The notes under the pieces: generated by a model
What the model saw: the letters and a program-made list of their open reading frames with translations, nothing else
What the model was told of the DNA's origin: nothing
The model's database searches: none
Shown: positions 24,813-33,677 of the stretch, in pieces
Layout: the number at the start of each line of letters is the position of its first letter
Numbering within the stretch: the stretch's first letter is position 1
NCBI GenBank assembly: GCA_013697295.1
Contig: JACCXF010000305.1
Span: forward strand, 1 to 40,730
Reading direction: 5' to 3'
From: Actinomycetota bacterium
GTDB taxonomy: Bacteria; Actinomycetota; CADDZG01; WHSQ01
DNA: 40,730 nt
Program-made: the position numbers and the translations under genes

Positions 24813-26858
24813 ATGACCCTCTTCTCGCGCCCCCGGACCGATCTGCCGCATTCACCCGATAGGTGGCGGCAGGCCCTCGAGTCGGCGCTGAAGGTGAACG
24901 ACATCGCCTCGTCGGCCACTCCGCTTCACGAGTCGGTTCAGTCGATGCTGGGCGTCGCCCTCGAGCTCCTGGAGGCCGAACAGGGCTCGATCATGCTCCT
25001 CGAAGATGGCGGCGCCTCGCTCGCTCTGGTCGCCTCGCGTGGGCTGCCCCTCGAGGTGCCCCTGGGGCACCGGACCAGTGTCGGTGAGGGCGTCTCCGGC
25101 CGCGTATTGGCCACCGGGAAGTCCCTGCTGCTGGGAGACGTCGATTCGGACGCCTTCGTCAACTTCGTGCCCAAGTCCAGGCCGATCTCCTCCAGCCTCG
25201 TGATCCCCATGCGGATCCAGGGCCGCGGTATCGGGGTCCTCAACCTGACCATGACCGGGTCGAGGGTCTTCACGGACGAGGACCTGCGTGTAGCACAACT
25301 CTTTGCCGATCAGGCGGCCGGCATCATCAACCGAGCCCGGTTGCATGAACGGGCCGAACAGCGTTCCTCCGACCTCATGGCACTGGTCGAGTCGAGCAAG
25401 GGACTCCTCGGGGCACTGGACGTGGATTCTCTGCTTCGTCACATCCTCGATGGTGGGACGCGGCTTGCGGGGGCCAAGGACGGCTTCGCGTGCCTCTTCG
25501 ATCCCGAGACGGGGGCGATCGACCGCGGGGTCTTCCGAGGGATGAGCAAGACGGTTATCCGCGACATCGTGGCGGACCCTGATGTCCAGCGCGCGATCGA
25601 CTCGACCGACGTCGCCAATATCGATCTTCCAGACGGGTCCATCACTGCTGTTGGCCTCCGAACGGCGCGCGGCACCCGGGGAGTGTTCGTGATGAGGGCG
25701 GATCGGGGCCTGGTCGAGGATCGTGGGGACCTTCTGCGCGCTTACGCCCAGCAATGCGCCAGCGCAGTTGGCGCGGCCGAGCTCTACTCGGTCATCGAGC
25801 GCAAGGAGTCGGAGCTCGCGTCTATCATCCAGGCGGTTCCCAACCCGATCGTTCTGGTCGATGCCCGTGCACTTATCGTTGCCATCAACCCTGCAGCAGA
25901 GCAGCTGTTCCAGGTTTCGGCGATGTTCTCGGCCGGAGCCAACGTCGTCGGCGGTCTGGGGCACGACGACGTAGAGATGCTTCTTACGGCTGAAGGCGAG
26001 ATGCAGAGCGAGGTCGTTGCCGGCAACCCGCCGTTGGTCTACAAGGTGCGAGTGACGGACGTCAGGGTGCCGGGTGCGCCCATGGGGCGTGTCTTGATCA
26101 TGGACGACGTGACCTCCGAGCGAGAGATCGCCCAGACCCACCGTGACTTCGTTGCGATGATCGGGCACGAACTTCGAACGCCACTGACGATCATCAAGGG
26201 TTTCGCCCGCACCCTGTTGAAGCGGGTCGAAACGGCGTCCCCCGAGGACCAGCGTGAGGCGTTGTCGACCATCGATACGAAAGCCGCGCATCTCGAACGG
26301 CTGATCGAGGACCTGCTCTACATCTCGAAGATCGAGTCGCGGGAGGCGACGCTCCGTGTCGAGCCCGTCGACGTCGCCACCCTGGTCAGCGCGGTCTCCG
26401 CCGACACGATCCAGGACTTCCCGGAGCGCGAGATCGTTCTGGATGTGGCCGACAAGCTCTCGTGGCCCTGCGACGAGACCAAGGTCGGCCTCGTCCTGAG
26501 ACACCTCATCGAGAACGCATTGAAGTATTCGGAGAACCCGACTCCCGTGACGGTCAGGGTCAGCCGGGAAGAGGACGAGCTCCGCGTCGACATCATCGAC
26601 CAGGGCCTCGGGCTCGTATCGTCCGACATCCCCCACATCTTCGAGCGCTTCCACCAGGTGGACAGCTCGTCCACTCGCGAGCAGGGCGGCACCGGCGTGG
26701 GCCTCTACCTCTGCTCCCAGCTGGTCAAGGTGCACGGCGGGCGCATCTGGGTCGACTCGACCTGGGGGAAGGGCTCGACCTTCTCGTTCTCGCTCCCTAG
26801 CCGATCCACCGGCCGCAAGGTCGTCCGCCTCCTGGGCACCACCGCTCAAACAGCTTAA
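24813..26858 (+). CDS. Sensor histidine kinase (GAF-PAS-HisKA-HATPase)
   Basis: GAF-like N-terminus (EAEQGSIMLLEDGG...GVLNLTMTGSRVFTDEDLRVAQLFADQAA), PAS-like (IIQAVPNPIVLVDARALIVAINPAAEQLF), H-box (HRDFVAMIGHELRTPLTIIKGFARTLL), N/G boxes (HLIENALKYS, DQGLGLV, GGTGVGLYLC). Confidence 0.95.
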   Translation: MTLFSRPRTDLPHSPDRWRQALESALKVNDIASSATPLHESVQSMLGVALELLEAEQGSIMLLEDGGASLALVASRGLPLEVPLGHRTSVGEGVSGRVLATGKSLLLGDVDSDAFVNFVPKSRPISSSLVIPMRIQGRGIGVLNLTMTGSRVFTDEDLRVAQLFADQAAGIINRARLHERAEQRSSDLMALVESSKGLLGALDVDSLLRHILDGGTRLAGAKDGFACLFDPETGAIDRGVFRGMSKTVIRDIVADPDVQRAIDSTDVANIDLPDGSITAVGLRTARGTRGVFVMRADRGLVEDRGDLLRAYAQQCASAVGAAELYSVIERKESELASIIQAVPNPIVLVDARALIVAINPAAEQLFQVSAMFSAGANVVGGLGHDDVEMLLTAEGEMQSEVVAGNPPLVYKVRVTDVRVPGAPMGRVLIMDDVTSEREIAQTHRDFVAMIGHELRTPLTIIKGFARTLLKRVETASPEDQREALSTIDTKAAHLERLIEDLLYISKIESREATLRVEPVDVATLVSAVSADTIQDFPEREIVLDVADKLSWPCDETKVGLVLRHLIENALKYSENPTPVTVRVSREEDELRVDIIDQGLGLVSSDIPHIFERFHQVDSSSTREQGGTGVGLYLCSQLVKVHGGRIWVDSTWGKGSTFSFSLPSRSTGRKVVRLLGTTAQTA

Positions 26859-27826
26859 GAGTGTGCGTCCGTAAGGACGCTCGCCAAAGTGCGGGCTTCG
26901 GTAAGAACGGGTTCGGGTTTTACTGCACGCACCTGATCGCCTAGGCGTAGGACCAGAGTGGCCGCCCAGCGCGTTCCACCGCTCGTGAGCTCCACCGCGC
27001 GCCATCCATCGTCGAGCTCTCGGGAGCTCCGGAGCGGGTAATAGTCCGCGAACCAGCGGGCGGCGGCGGGTGAGATCTCGAACGACACGATGTCCTGTTC
27101 ATCCCGCGGGACGAACGCGCCCCTGTATCTCGACGGATCGAAATCGTCGGGGATGTCCGCCGGTTCGTCGAGCACCTCGGCTTCCTTGATCCGGTCGACC
27201 CGAAACATGCGTTCATCGTTTCGAAGACGATCGAACCCGATCAGGTACCAGTGGCCCAGTGCGGCCACTAGACCCCACGGATCCATCGTGCGGGTGCTGA
27301 GCTCGCCGCGATTGGCCGAGAAATACTCCAGTCGCATGCGGCGCTGCTCTTGCAGGGCTTGCCGCGCAAGGCGTAGATGATTCGCCGGCCCAGGCTCCCA
27401 TCTCACCGCGATCCCGCCGGTTCCGGTGCCCATCTGTTCGATACCGATCGCGTGTCCCAGCTTCTCCAGTGCCCGGCGAAGCGCATCCGCCTCGTCCATC
27501 TCGGGCAACGCGATCACGGCGGCCCCCCCGACGTAGAGAGACAGAGCCTCCGCCGGAGTGATCCTGAGCGGACTCGAGAAGTAGTCGGCCATCTGTACGA
27601 ACACCTGATCGTTCTCGATCGACACATCGATGAGGTCCCCGGGGCCGTAGCCCGGAAGACCACACACGAAGACGAGATTGAGGTCGCCGATCAAGTCTTT
27701 CTTCTTGACCCCGAAGCGATCGGAGAGCTCGTCGATGGTCACGCCCGGATTCTTGATCGCGTACGGCAGAAGCAAGAGGATGCGACGAAGCCTGGTGCCG
27801 AGGCGGCCCTGGGCGGTTTCGCTCAT
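26855..27826 (-). CDS. pafC: WYL-domain transcriptional regulator PafC
   Basis: HTH N-terminus (GTRLRRILLLLPYAIKNPGVTIDELSDRFGVKKKDLIGDLNLVFVCGLPGY), WYL region (PWGLVAALGHWYLIGFDRLRNDERMFRVDRI); tandem with pafB. Confidence 0.9.
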   Translation of the reverse strand: MSETAQGRLGTRLRRILLLLPYAIKNPGVTIDELSDRFGVKKKDLIGDLNLVFVCGLPGYGPGDLIDVSIENDQVFVQMADYFSSPLRITPAEALSLYVGGAAVIALPEMDEADALRRALEKLGHAIGIEQMGTGTGGIAVRWEPGPANHLRLARQALQEQRRMRLEYFSANRGELSTRTMDPWGLVAALGHWYLIGFDRLRNDERMFRVDRIKEAEVLDEPADIPDDFDPSRYRGAFVPRDEQDIVSFEISPAAARWFADYYPLRSSRELDDGWRAVELTSGGTRWAATLVLRLGDQVRAVKPEPVLTEARTLASVLTDAHS

Positions 27827-28776
27827 CGGCTCTGCACCAGCGGGCGCAGATGTTCGACGAGAGCAGTGCGTGCCTCGGGCGGACTCACGATCTGAAGACC
27901 CTCGCCGAACCCGAGCACCCACGAGACCAGCGCCTCGACGTTGCCAACGATCATCTCGACATCGAGCGCGCCTCCCGGCGCTTCCGTAGAGGGGTTCGAC
28001 GCCATGTTCTGCTCGGGCCACCAGCGCATACGAGCGTCGAAACGCACCACCGCGGTGGTCGACGCCTCGGTCTGAATCTCGAGAGCTGCGGAAACGTGCT
28101 CGGCCGCATCGAACCCCTCGGGTATCTCGTAAGTGACGTTGACGGTCTCGAGGTCCCCCGCGATACGCGAGAGCCGGAAAGACCGGATGCTCTCCCGGTC
28201 CACGTCCCGGCCCACGAGGTACCAGCGTCCCCGTCGGTGCACGATCCCGAACGGCTCCACTCGGCGGAAGGTCTTCTGTCCTCCGCCCGATTCGTAACTG
28301 AACTGGACCCCGCGCCGGTCGACCAGAGCCGAGTAGAGCGGACCGAGGACGGGCTCCTCCGCCGCCAGATCGGCTCCCCACGTGAAGCGCGGGCCGGATA
28401 GCGGGCCTATCGGGGCATCGATCGAGAGCTTGAGGAGGCCGGAGCCCGCGTCTTCGCCCGAGCCGAGGAGCGCGTCGGAAGCGAGTCGCAGAGCGGTTAG
28501 CTCGTCGGGTTCGAGATCGAGCTGCGGTAGGTAGTAGCGCGCTTTGGTGATGATGTACCCGTCCGCTTGATCGGCGTAGGGGTCCGTCGGCACCACCTCG
28601 AGCGGGATGCCCATCGAACGGAGGGCTTCTTTGTCTCGTTCGAAGGCGCGGCGGAAGGCTTCGTGGTTGGGTTGGTCGTACCCTCCGATGCGTTCGCGGA
28701 TCTCTTCCGCGGTCATAGGTCGGAGTGTCTCGAGCAACGCTGCGATCAGGTTGATGAGCCGCTCGATACGTCTCAT
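27823..28776 (-). CDS. pafB: WYL-domain transcriptional regulator PafB
   Basis: MRRIERLINLIAALLETLRPMTAEEIRERIGGY...; RGRWYLVGRDVDRESIRSFRLSRI. Confidence 0.92.
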   Translation of the reverse strand: MRRIERLINLIAALLETLRPMTAEEIRERIGGYDQPNHEAFRRAFERDKEALRSMGIPLEVVPTDPYADQADGYIITKARYYLPQLDLEPDELTALRLASDALLGSGEDAGSGLLKLSIDAPIGPLSGPRFTWGADLAAEEPVLGPLYSALVDRRGVQFSYESGGGQKTFRRVEPFGIVHRRGRWYLVGRDVDRESIRSFRLSRIAGDLETVNVTYEIPEGFDAAEHVSAALEIQTEASTTAVVRFDARMRWWPEQNMASNPSTEAPGGALDVEMIVGNVEALVSWVLGFGEGLQIVSPPEARTALVEHLRPLVQSR

Positions 28777-28859
28777 ATGACGAGAGTATCCAAAGGTGGC
28801 GGCGGTACCGCTCATCGACGGGTTATAGGCGCTGTTCGAGCCTCAGGGGGTGATCTGGG

Positions 28860-29927
28860 TCACAGGGAGGCGGCGTGGCCACCCGCTGCGGCCCCCGCCA
28901 GGAACAGCTCGGGGAGCTGGTCTACCGAGCGGCCCATCGACGTCGGGTGCACGCCCCTCTGCTCGAGCGTGGACAGGCCGGCGGTCCCCGCAACCGTCAC
29001 CACCTGGTGTCGATCGGATATGCCTGCTTCCTGCAACTGCTGTCGAACGACCACGTCTTGGTCGTCGGGCAATTCCGGGACCACAACCGTCGCTCTCTCG
29101 CGGGCTGCCAGGCGCAGAGCGGTCAGGGAATGGTGACTCACACCGTGATGTCGGGCGCGGGGATCGGCGAACGAGATCCTGAGCGCGGCGATCCCAGTGC
29201 CGCCCAAGGCTGCCACCGCATCCAGCACCTGACCTTGCTCCATCCCCGTGAAGCCCAGGGCCGAGCCGGTGCCGACGACGCCCGGTCCCATCGCGGCGAT
29301 CGTCACATCCGCCTCACCCACCGCCCGGAGCGCGGCGAGCCCGCTGAAGACGTTCACCGCTTCGAGATCGCCGCCAAAGGCATGACCACAGGTGCAACTG
29401 ACATCGATCAGGTTCGCCCGGCGAAGCTCGCGCAAGAGGTTGCTCCACGCGAGCGGCAACGCTCCCCCGTCCGTCATTAGGTAGCCGACGCGAGCCTTCG
29501 GGTTCTGAGCCTTGACGCCCGCGGCGATCGCAGCGACCTGCGAATGCAAAGAGGCGACGACCACCGGTCTCCCGTCGATCGTCTCGAGCTCCGCGAGGCG
29601 TTGGTGGTGCCGGCTCTCCTGAGCCTCTACCGCAGCAACCTCCGTCTGCCATGGGGTGTACCGAAGCTTGACGATGTGCCCATCGCGGGGGCCGGGGGGG
29701 CCGGGTCCGTCGAGGTTCCAGAGGATGAACCCCGCGCCACCGGTGCCCAGATCGAGATCCAATCCGGTCGTGTTCACGACCACCCTGTCGCCCGGCCGGA
29801 GACGGCCAAGCATGAAGGGATATCCGACGGTCGCGATCTCGGACCCGCCTACCGAGACCGTGGCGCGCACGATGTCATCGCCCTCCTCGACGACCCCAAC
29901 GACCTCGCCTTCCTTGAACGCGCCCAC
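28860..29927 (-). CDS. DUF3866 family protein
   Basis: 355 aa; HIVKLRYTPWQTEVAAVEAQES...GYLMTDGGALPLAWSNLLRELR...GHAFGGDLEAVNVFSGLAAL...GPGVVGTGSALGFTG. Confidence 0.85.
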   Translation of the reverse strand: MGAFKEGEVVGVVEEGDDIVRATVSVGGSEIATVGYPFMLGRLRPGDRVVVNTTGLDLDLGTGGAGFILWNLDGPGPPGPRDGHIVKLRYTPWQTEVAAVEAQESRHHQRLAELETIDGRPVVVASLHSQVAAIAAGVKAQNPKARVGYLMTDGGALPLAWSNLLRELRRANLIDVSCTCGHAFGGDLEAVNVFSGLAALRAVGEADVTIAAMGPGVVGTGSALGFTGMEQGQVLDAVAALGGTGIAALRISFADPRARHHGVSHHSLTALRLAARERATVVVPELPDDQDVVVRQQLQEAGISDRHQVVTVAGTAGLSTLEQRGVHPTSMGRSVDQLPELFLAGAAAGGHAASL

Positions 29928-31279
29928 TACAGCGACGCGATGAGCTTCGTGACGCGTTCGTCGGAGGAGCGGAACGGGTCTTTGCAGAGCACGGTTCGCT
30001 GCGCCTGGTCGTTCAGCTTCAGGTGCACCCAGTCGACGGTGAAGTCCCGACGCTTTCGTTTCGCGGCCCGGATGAATTCCCCTCGCAACTTGGCTCTCGT
30101 CGTTTGCGGGGGTTCCTGAGTCGCCCTTTCGATGTCACGTTCATCGCACATGCGCTCGGCCATCTCTCGTCGCTCGAGCAGGTAGTACAGGCCCCGCTTG
30201 CGGTTCACGTCGTGATAGGCCAGATCCATCAGCGCTATGCGGGGGTGGGCCAGCGACAGGTTGTGCCGCGATCGGTAATCCTCGATGAGCTTGCGCTTGG
30301 CGATCCAGTCCACTTGTTTCACGAGAGCCTCCTGATCGCCTTCAAGGGAGGTGATCGCGTGCTCCCACATGACGGCGATCTCCTTCAGCACGGGATCGTC
30401 GCGCTGGTCCACCCAGCGAAGAGCCTTGGACAAATACTCCTTCTGCATGTCAAGGGCGGACGCTTCACGACCGTTGGCCAGCCGGACACGCCGGGTACAG
30501 GTCATGTCGTGGGATATCTCGCGGATCGCGCGGATGGGGTTCTCGAGCGTCATGTCCCGGATCTGCACGCCCTCCTCGACCATGCGCAGCAACAGAGCCG
30601 TGGTCCCGACCTTGAGATAAGAGGTCCACTCGCTCATATTCGAGTCCCCGACGATGACGTGAAGTCGCCTGAACTTCTCGGCATCGGCATGCGGCTCATC
30701 GCGCGTGTTGATGATCGGTCGCGACCTCGTCGTCGCCGACGAGACTCCCTCCCAGATGTGTTCGGCGCGCTGCGAGATGCAGAACAGAGCCCCGCGGGCG
30801 GTTTGCAGCACCTTCCCGGCGCCGGCGAATATCTGACGTGACACGAAGAACGGGATCATCACCTCGGCGAGACGACCGAACTCGCCGTAACGGGAGACGA
30901 GGTAGTTCTCGTGGCTCCCGTAGGAGTTCCCGGCCGAATCGGTGTTGTTCTTGAACAGGTAGATGTCGCCAGAGATCCCTTCCTCGCGGAGCCGGGCCTC
31001 AGCCGCCTTGAGCAGGCCTTCGAGGATCCGCTCCCCTGCCTTGTCGTGGACGATCAGGTCGTAGACCGTGTCGCATTCGGGGGTCGCGTACTCCGGGTGA
31101 GAGCCAACGTCGAGATAGAGGCGGGCGCCGTTCTCCAGGAAGACGTTGGACGAGCGTCCCCACGACACGACCCTCCTGAAGAGGTATCGCGCCACTTCAT
31201 CGGGCGATAGCCGGCGCTGCCCCCTGAACGTGCAGGTGACGCCGTACTCGTTCTCGGTCCCGAAGATCCGCCGCTCCAT
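29927..31279 (-). CDS. pafA: Pup-protein ligase
   Basis: [18 protein letters not shown]...[37 protein letters not shown]...[17 protein letters not shown]. Confidence 0.97.
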   Translation of the reverse strand: MERRIFGTENEYGVTCTFRGQRRLSPDEVARYLFRRVVSWGRSSNVFLENGARLYLDVGSHPEYATPECDTVYDLIVHDKAGERILEGLLKAAEARLREEGISGDIYLFKNNTDSAGNSYGSHENYLVSRYGEFGRLAEVMIPFFVSRQIFAGAGKVLQTARGALFCISQRAEHIWEGVSSATTRSRPIINTRDEPHADAEKFRRLHVIVGDSNMSEWTSYLKVGTTALLLRMVEEGVQIRDMTLENPIRAIREISHDMTCTRRVRLANGREASALDMQKEYLSKALRWVDQRDDPVLKEIAVMWEHAITSLEGDQEALVKQVDWIAKRKLIEDYRSRHNLSLAHPRIALMDLAYHDVNRKRGLYYLLERREMAERMCDERDIERATQEPPQTTRAKLRGEFIRAAKRKRRDFTVDWVHLKLNDQAQRTVLCKDPFRSSDERVTKLIASL

Positions 31280-31318
31280 GCCGTCAGGATACGCGTCCCG
31301 ACGGTCGTAACCCGAGAC

Positions 31319-32011
31319 TCAGAGAAGCGGGGCGATCTCCTCTTCGGGGAAGCGCCGGAACTTACGACGGGCTCTCGTCCGGTCGAGGATGGCGACTTCG
31401 AGGCTGCCCACCGGGGTCTCGCCTCCGCCCACCGACTGCAGAGCCTCGTGCCCGAGGGTCACGGCCGTGGCCAGGTCCGGCGTCGAGGCCGGATAGTCCT
31501 TCGGATAGCGCTCGTCCACATAGGCCTTCAGCTGTTCGGACGCCCCGCCCATGGCTACGTATCCCGTGCGGTCCGAGACCGACCCGTCGTAGAGGATGTG
31601 GAAGAGCTCGTTCGTGGCCGTCGTCTCGCCCACGGCGGCGACGAGGATCTCGCACTCGTACGGCTTCACCTCCGACGTGAAGATGTTCCCTAGCGTCTGC
31701 GAGTAGGCGTTCGCCAGACCCTTCGCGGTGACGTCCTCGCGCGAGTACGAGTAACCCTTCACATCGACGAGGCGGATGCCACCGATGCGAAGCTGCTCGA
31801 ACTCGTTGAACTTGCCCACCCCTGCGAACGCGATGCGGTCGTAGATCTCCGAGATCTTGTACAGGGTCGCGGAGGTATTCTCGGCCATGAACAGGATGCC
31901 CGCCTCGTACTCGAGGGCGATGACCGACTTGCCTCGGGCGATGCCCTTGCGCGCGTAGTCGGCCTTGTCCCGCATGAGTTGCTCGGGGGAGACGTAATAA
32001 GGCATCGGCAT
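31319..32011 (-). CDS. prcA: 20S proteasome alpha subunit
   Basis: MPMPYYVSPEQLMRDKADYARKGIARGKSVIALEYEAGILFMAEN...; adjacent prcB. Confidence 0.96.
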   Translation of the reverse strand: MPMPYYVSPEQLMRDKADYARKGIARGKSVIALEYEAGILFMAENTSATLYKISEIYDRIAFAGVGKFNEFEQLRIGGIRLVDVKGYSYSREDVTAKGLANAYSQTLGNIFTSEVKPYECEILVAAVGETTATNELFHILYDGSVSDRTGYVAMGGASEQLKAYVDERYPKDYPASTPDLATAVTLGHEALQSVGGGETPVGSLEVAILDRTRARRKFRRFPEEEIAPLL

Positions 32012-32014
32012 GGG

Positions 32015-32875
32015 CTATGCCTCCTCGCCGGGTCGTCGCACGTCGACCGGGTGGCTCTCCTGCGACCGGATGTCTTCGGCGCGATCGGCGATCAGCTCTT
32101 CGAAGAGACGCTGGATCTCCTCCTCGGGGATCTCGACCATGCCTTCAGCGGAGATCGCCGCAACCGTCGGGTAGATGCCCCTCATGAGGTCCGGTCCCCC
32201 CGTCCCGACGTCCTCGTCGGCCGCGTCGAACAGCGCCTCGATCGCGAACTTGACCGCTTCTTCCCGGGTGAGGTCGAGCCGGTAGCGCTTCTTGAGCGAC
32301 GACCGAGCGTCCTTCCCACCGGAGCCGGTGGCGTGGTAGTCGTCTTCCTCGTAACGCCCGCCGGTGACGTCGTACTTGAAGATGCGGCCGTGTCCCCGCG
32401 CCTCGTCGAAACCGGCGAACAACGGCACGACGATCATGCCCTGCATCGCAGCAGGCAGGTTCGCGCGGATCATCTGGGACAGCTTGTTGGCCTTGCCCTC
32501 GAGCGTGAGACGCTCGCCCTCGACCTTCTCGTAATGCTCGAGCTCGGTCTGCAGCAAGCGGACGATCTCGACCGCTGGGCCCGCGGCGCCCGCGATCGCC
32601 ACGGCGGACATGTCGTCGGCGGCGAAGACCTTCTCGATCGACCGGTGGGCGATCTGGAACCCCTCGGTCGCCCGGCGGTCGCCGGCGACCACAACCCCTT
32701 CGTCGAACCGGAGTGCGAGGACCGTCGTGCCCTCGGGCGCGTGGACCTGTCCCTCGAACCTCGAAGGGGCCTCAGGATCGGGCTGGTGGCCCTTCATGAG
32801 CTCGGAGAACGACGAGCCGGGCCCATGCACGGGCCTGCGCAGGAAGTCCGCTCCGAAGTCAGGTTCGCCTCTCAA
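32015..32875 (-). CDS. prcB: 20S proteasome beta subunit (propeptide, predicted Thr1 after HAPEG)
   Basis: SSFSELMKGHQPDPEAPSRFEGQVHAPEG|TTVLALRFDEGVVVAGDRRATEGFQIAHRSIEKVFAAD. Start codon is TTG if 32875 is correct. Confidence 0.95.
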   Translation of the reverse strand: MRGEPDFGADFLRRPVHGPGSSFSELMKGHQPDPEAPSRFEGQVHAPEGTTVLALRFDEGVVVAGDRRATEGFQIAHRSIEKVFAADDMSAVAIAGAAGPAVEIVRLLQTELEHYEKVEGERLTLEGKANKLSQMIRANLPAAMQGMIVVPLFAGFDEARGHGRIFKYDVTGGRYEEDDYHATGSGGKDARSSLKKRYRLDLTREEAVKFAIEALFDAADEDVGTGGPDLMRGIYPTVAAISAEGMVEIPEEEIQRLFEELIADRAEDIRSQESHPVDVRRPGEEA

Positions 32876-33276
32876 ATGGTCCCCTCTAGATAGCCGATAG
32901 CCGCCCGCATCAAGCCCGGGTCCTCCCGGAGCTTACCGAGGCCCCGGTTGCAGTTGAAACACAGTATGCCGCGCACGAGGCCGGTCCCGTGATCGTGGTC
33001 CACGTGCACGGCCGGCCGCCTCCCGCAGACGGCGCACAGCCCGCCCTGGCGCAGGATCATCCACTCGACCTGAACGGCTTCGACCCCATAGCGACGCTTG
33101 AGCCAAAACGCGCGAGTGCTGCCGTGGTGCTTCTCCCGGTTGGCCCGTCCGATGCGGTTGTGGCACGGCTTGCAGTACGCGCCGCGCCCCGTCTTCGTGG
33201 CGCGGTTCCGAACGAAGTCCTCAGCGCGCTTGTGCTCGCCGCAGCTCGGGCACCTAACCCGGTTGTCGGGTTCCAT
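32872..33276 (-). CDS. Recombination endonuclease VII / HNH-like zinc protein
   Basis: MEPDNRVRCPSCGEHKRAEDFVRNRATKTGRGAYCKPCHNRIGR...CAVCGRRPAVHVDHDHGTGLVRGILCFNCNRGLGKLRED. Confidence 0.9.
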   Translation of the reverse strand: MEPDNRVRCPSCGEHKRAEDFVRNRATKTGRGAYCKPCHNRIGRANREKHHGSTRAFWLKRRYGVEAVQVEWMILRQGGLCAVCGRRPAVHVDHDHGTGLVRGILCFNCNRGLGKLREDPGLMRAAIGYLEGTI

Positions 33277-33335
33277 CGCTCCGCTCGAGGTACTCGATCG
33301 CGCGGAGGATGATGATCGTTGATGTCCGAAATGCC

Positions 33336-33527
33336 CTATTGGCCGCCTTTTTGCACATAGCTGCGCACGAATTCTTCCGCATTCTCCTCGAGAACTTCGT
33401 CGATCTCGTCCAGGAGATCGTCGACCTCGGAGGTCGCCTCGGAGGAAGCCTTCTGTTCCTCGGGCTGAGTTTGCTCTTCGTCCTTCTTGGGACGGGACTT
33501 GCGGGTCTGGCCTCCGCCTTCTGCCAC
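33336..33527 (-). CDS. pup: Prokaryotic ubiquitin-like protein Pup
   Basis: 63 aa from GTG: VAEGGGQTRKSRPKKDEEQ...VDDLLDEIDEVLEENAEEFVRSYVQKGGQ; C-terminal GGQ; upstream AGGTG ribosome-binding site. Confidence 0.96.
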   Translation of the reverse strand: MAEGGGQTRKSRPKKDEEQTQPEEQKASSEATSEVDDLLDEIDEVLEENAEEFVRSYVQKGGQ

Positions 33528-33677
33528 GTTGCACCTCACCTCGTTGCTAGATGTGGAAGAGATGCTATCCCGCCCCTGCGACACACCTCCACGGAAACTC
33601 TCGGCCCGGGCCCATCAATCCAAGGCACCCTCAGGGGCATTCCAGCCCCGATACGCCCCGGGGCCGGTCGCCGAGAG

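Noticed and set aside
24852-27005. 717-aa minus-strand ORF opposite the histidine kinase
   Set aside because: GC-rich antisense frame; the plus-strand kinase has unambiguous motifs and the antisense product has no recognisable domain.
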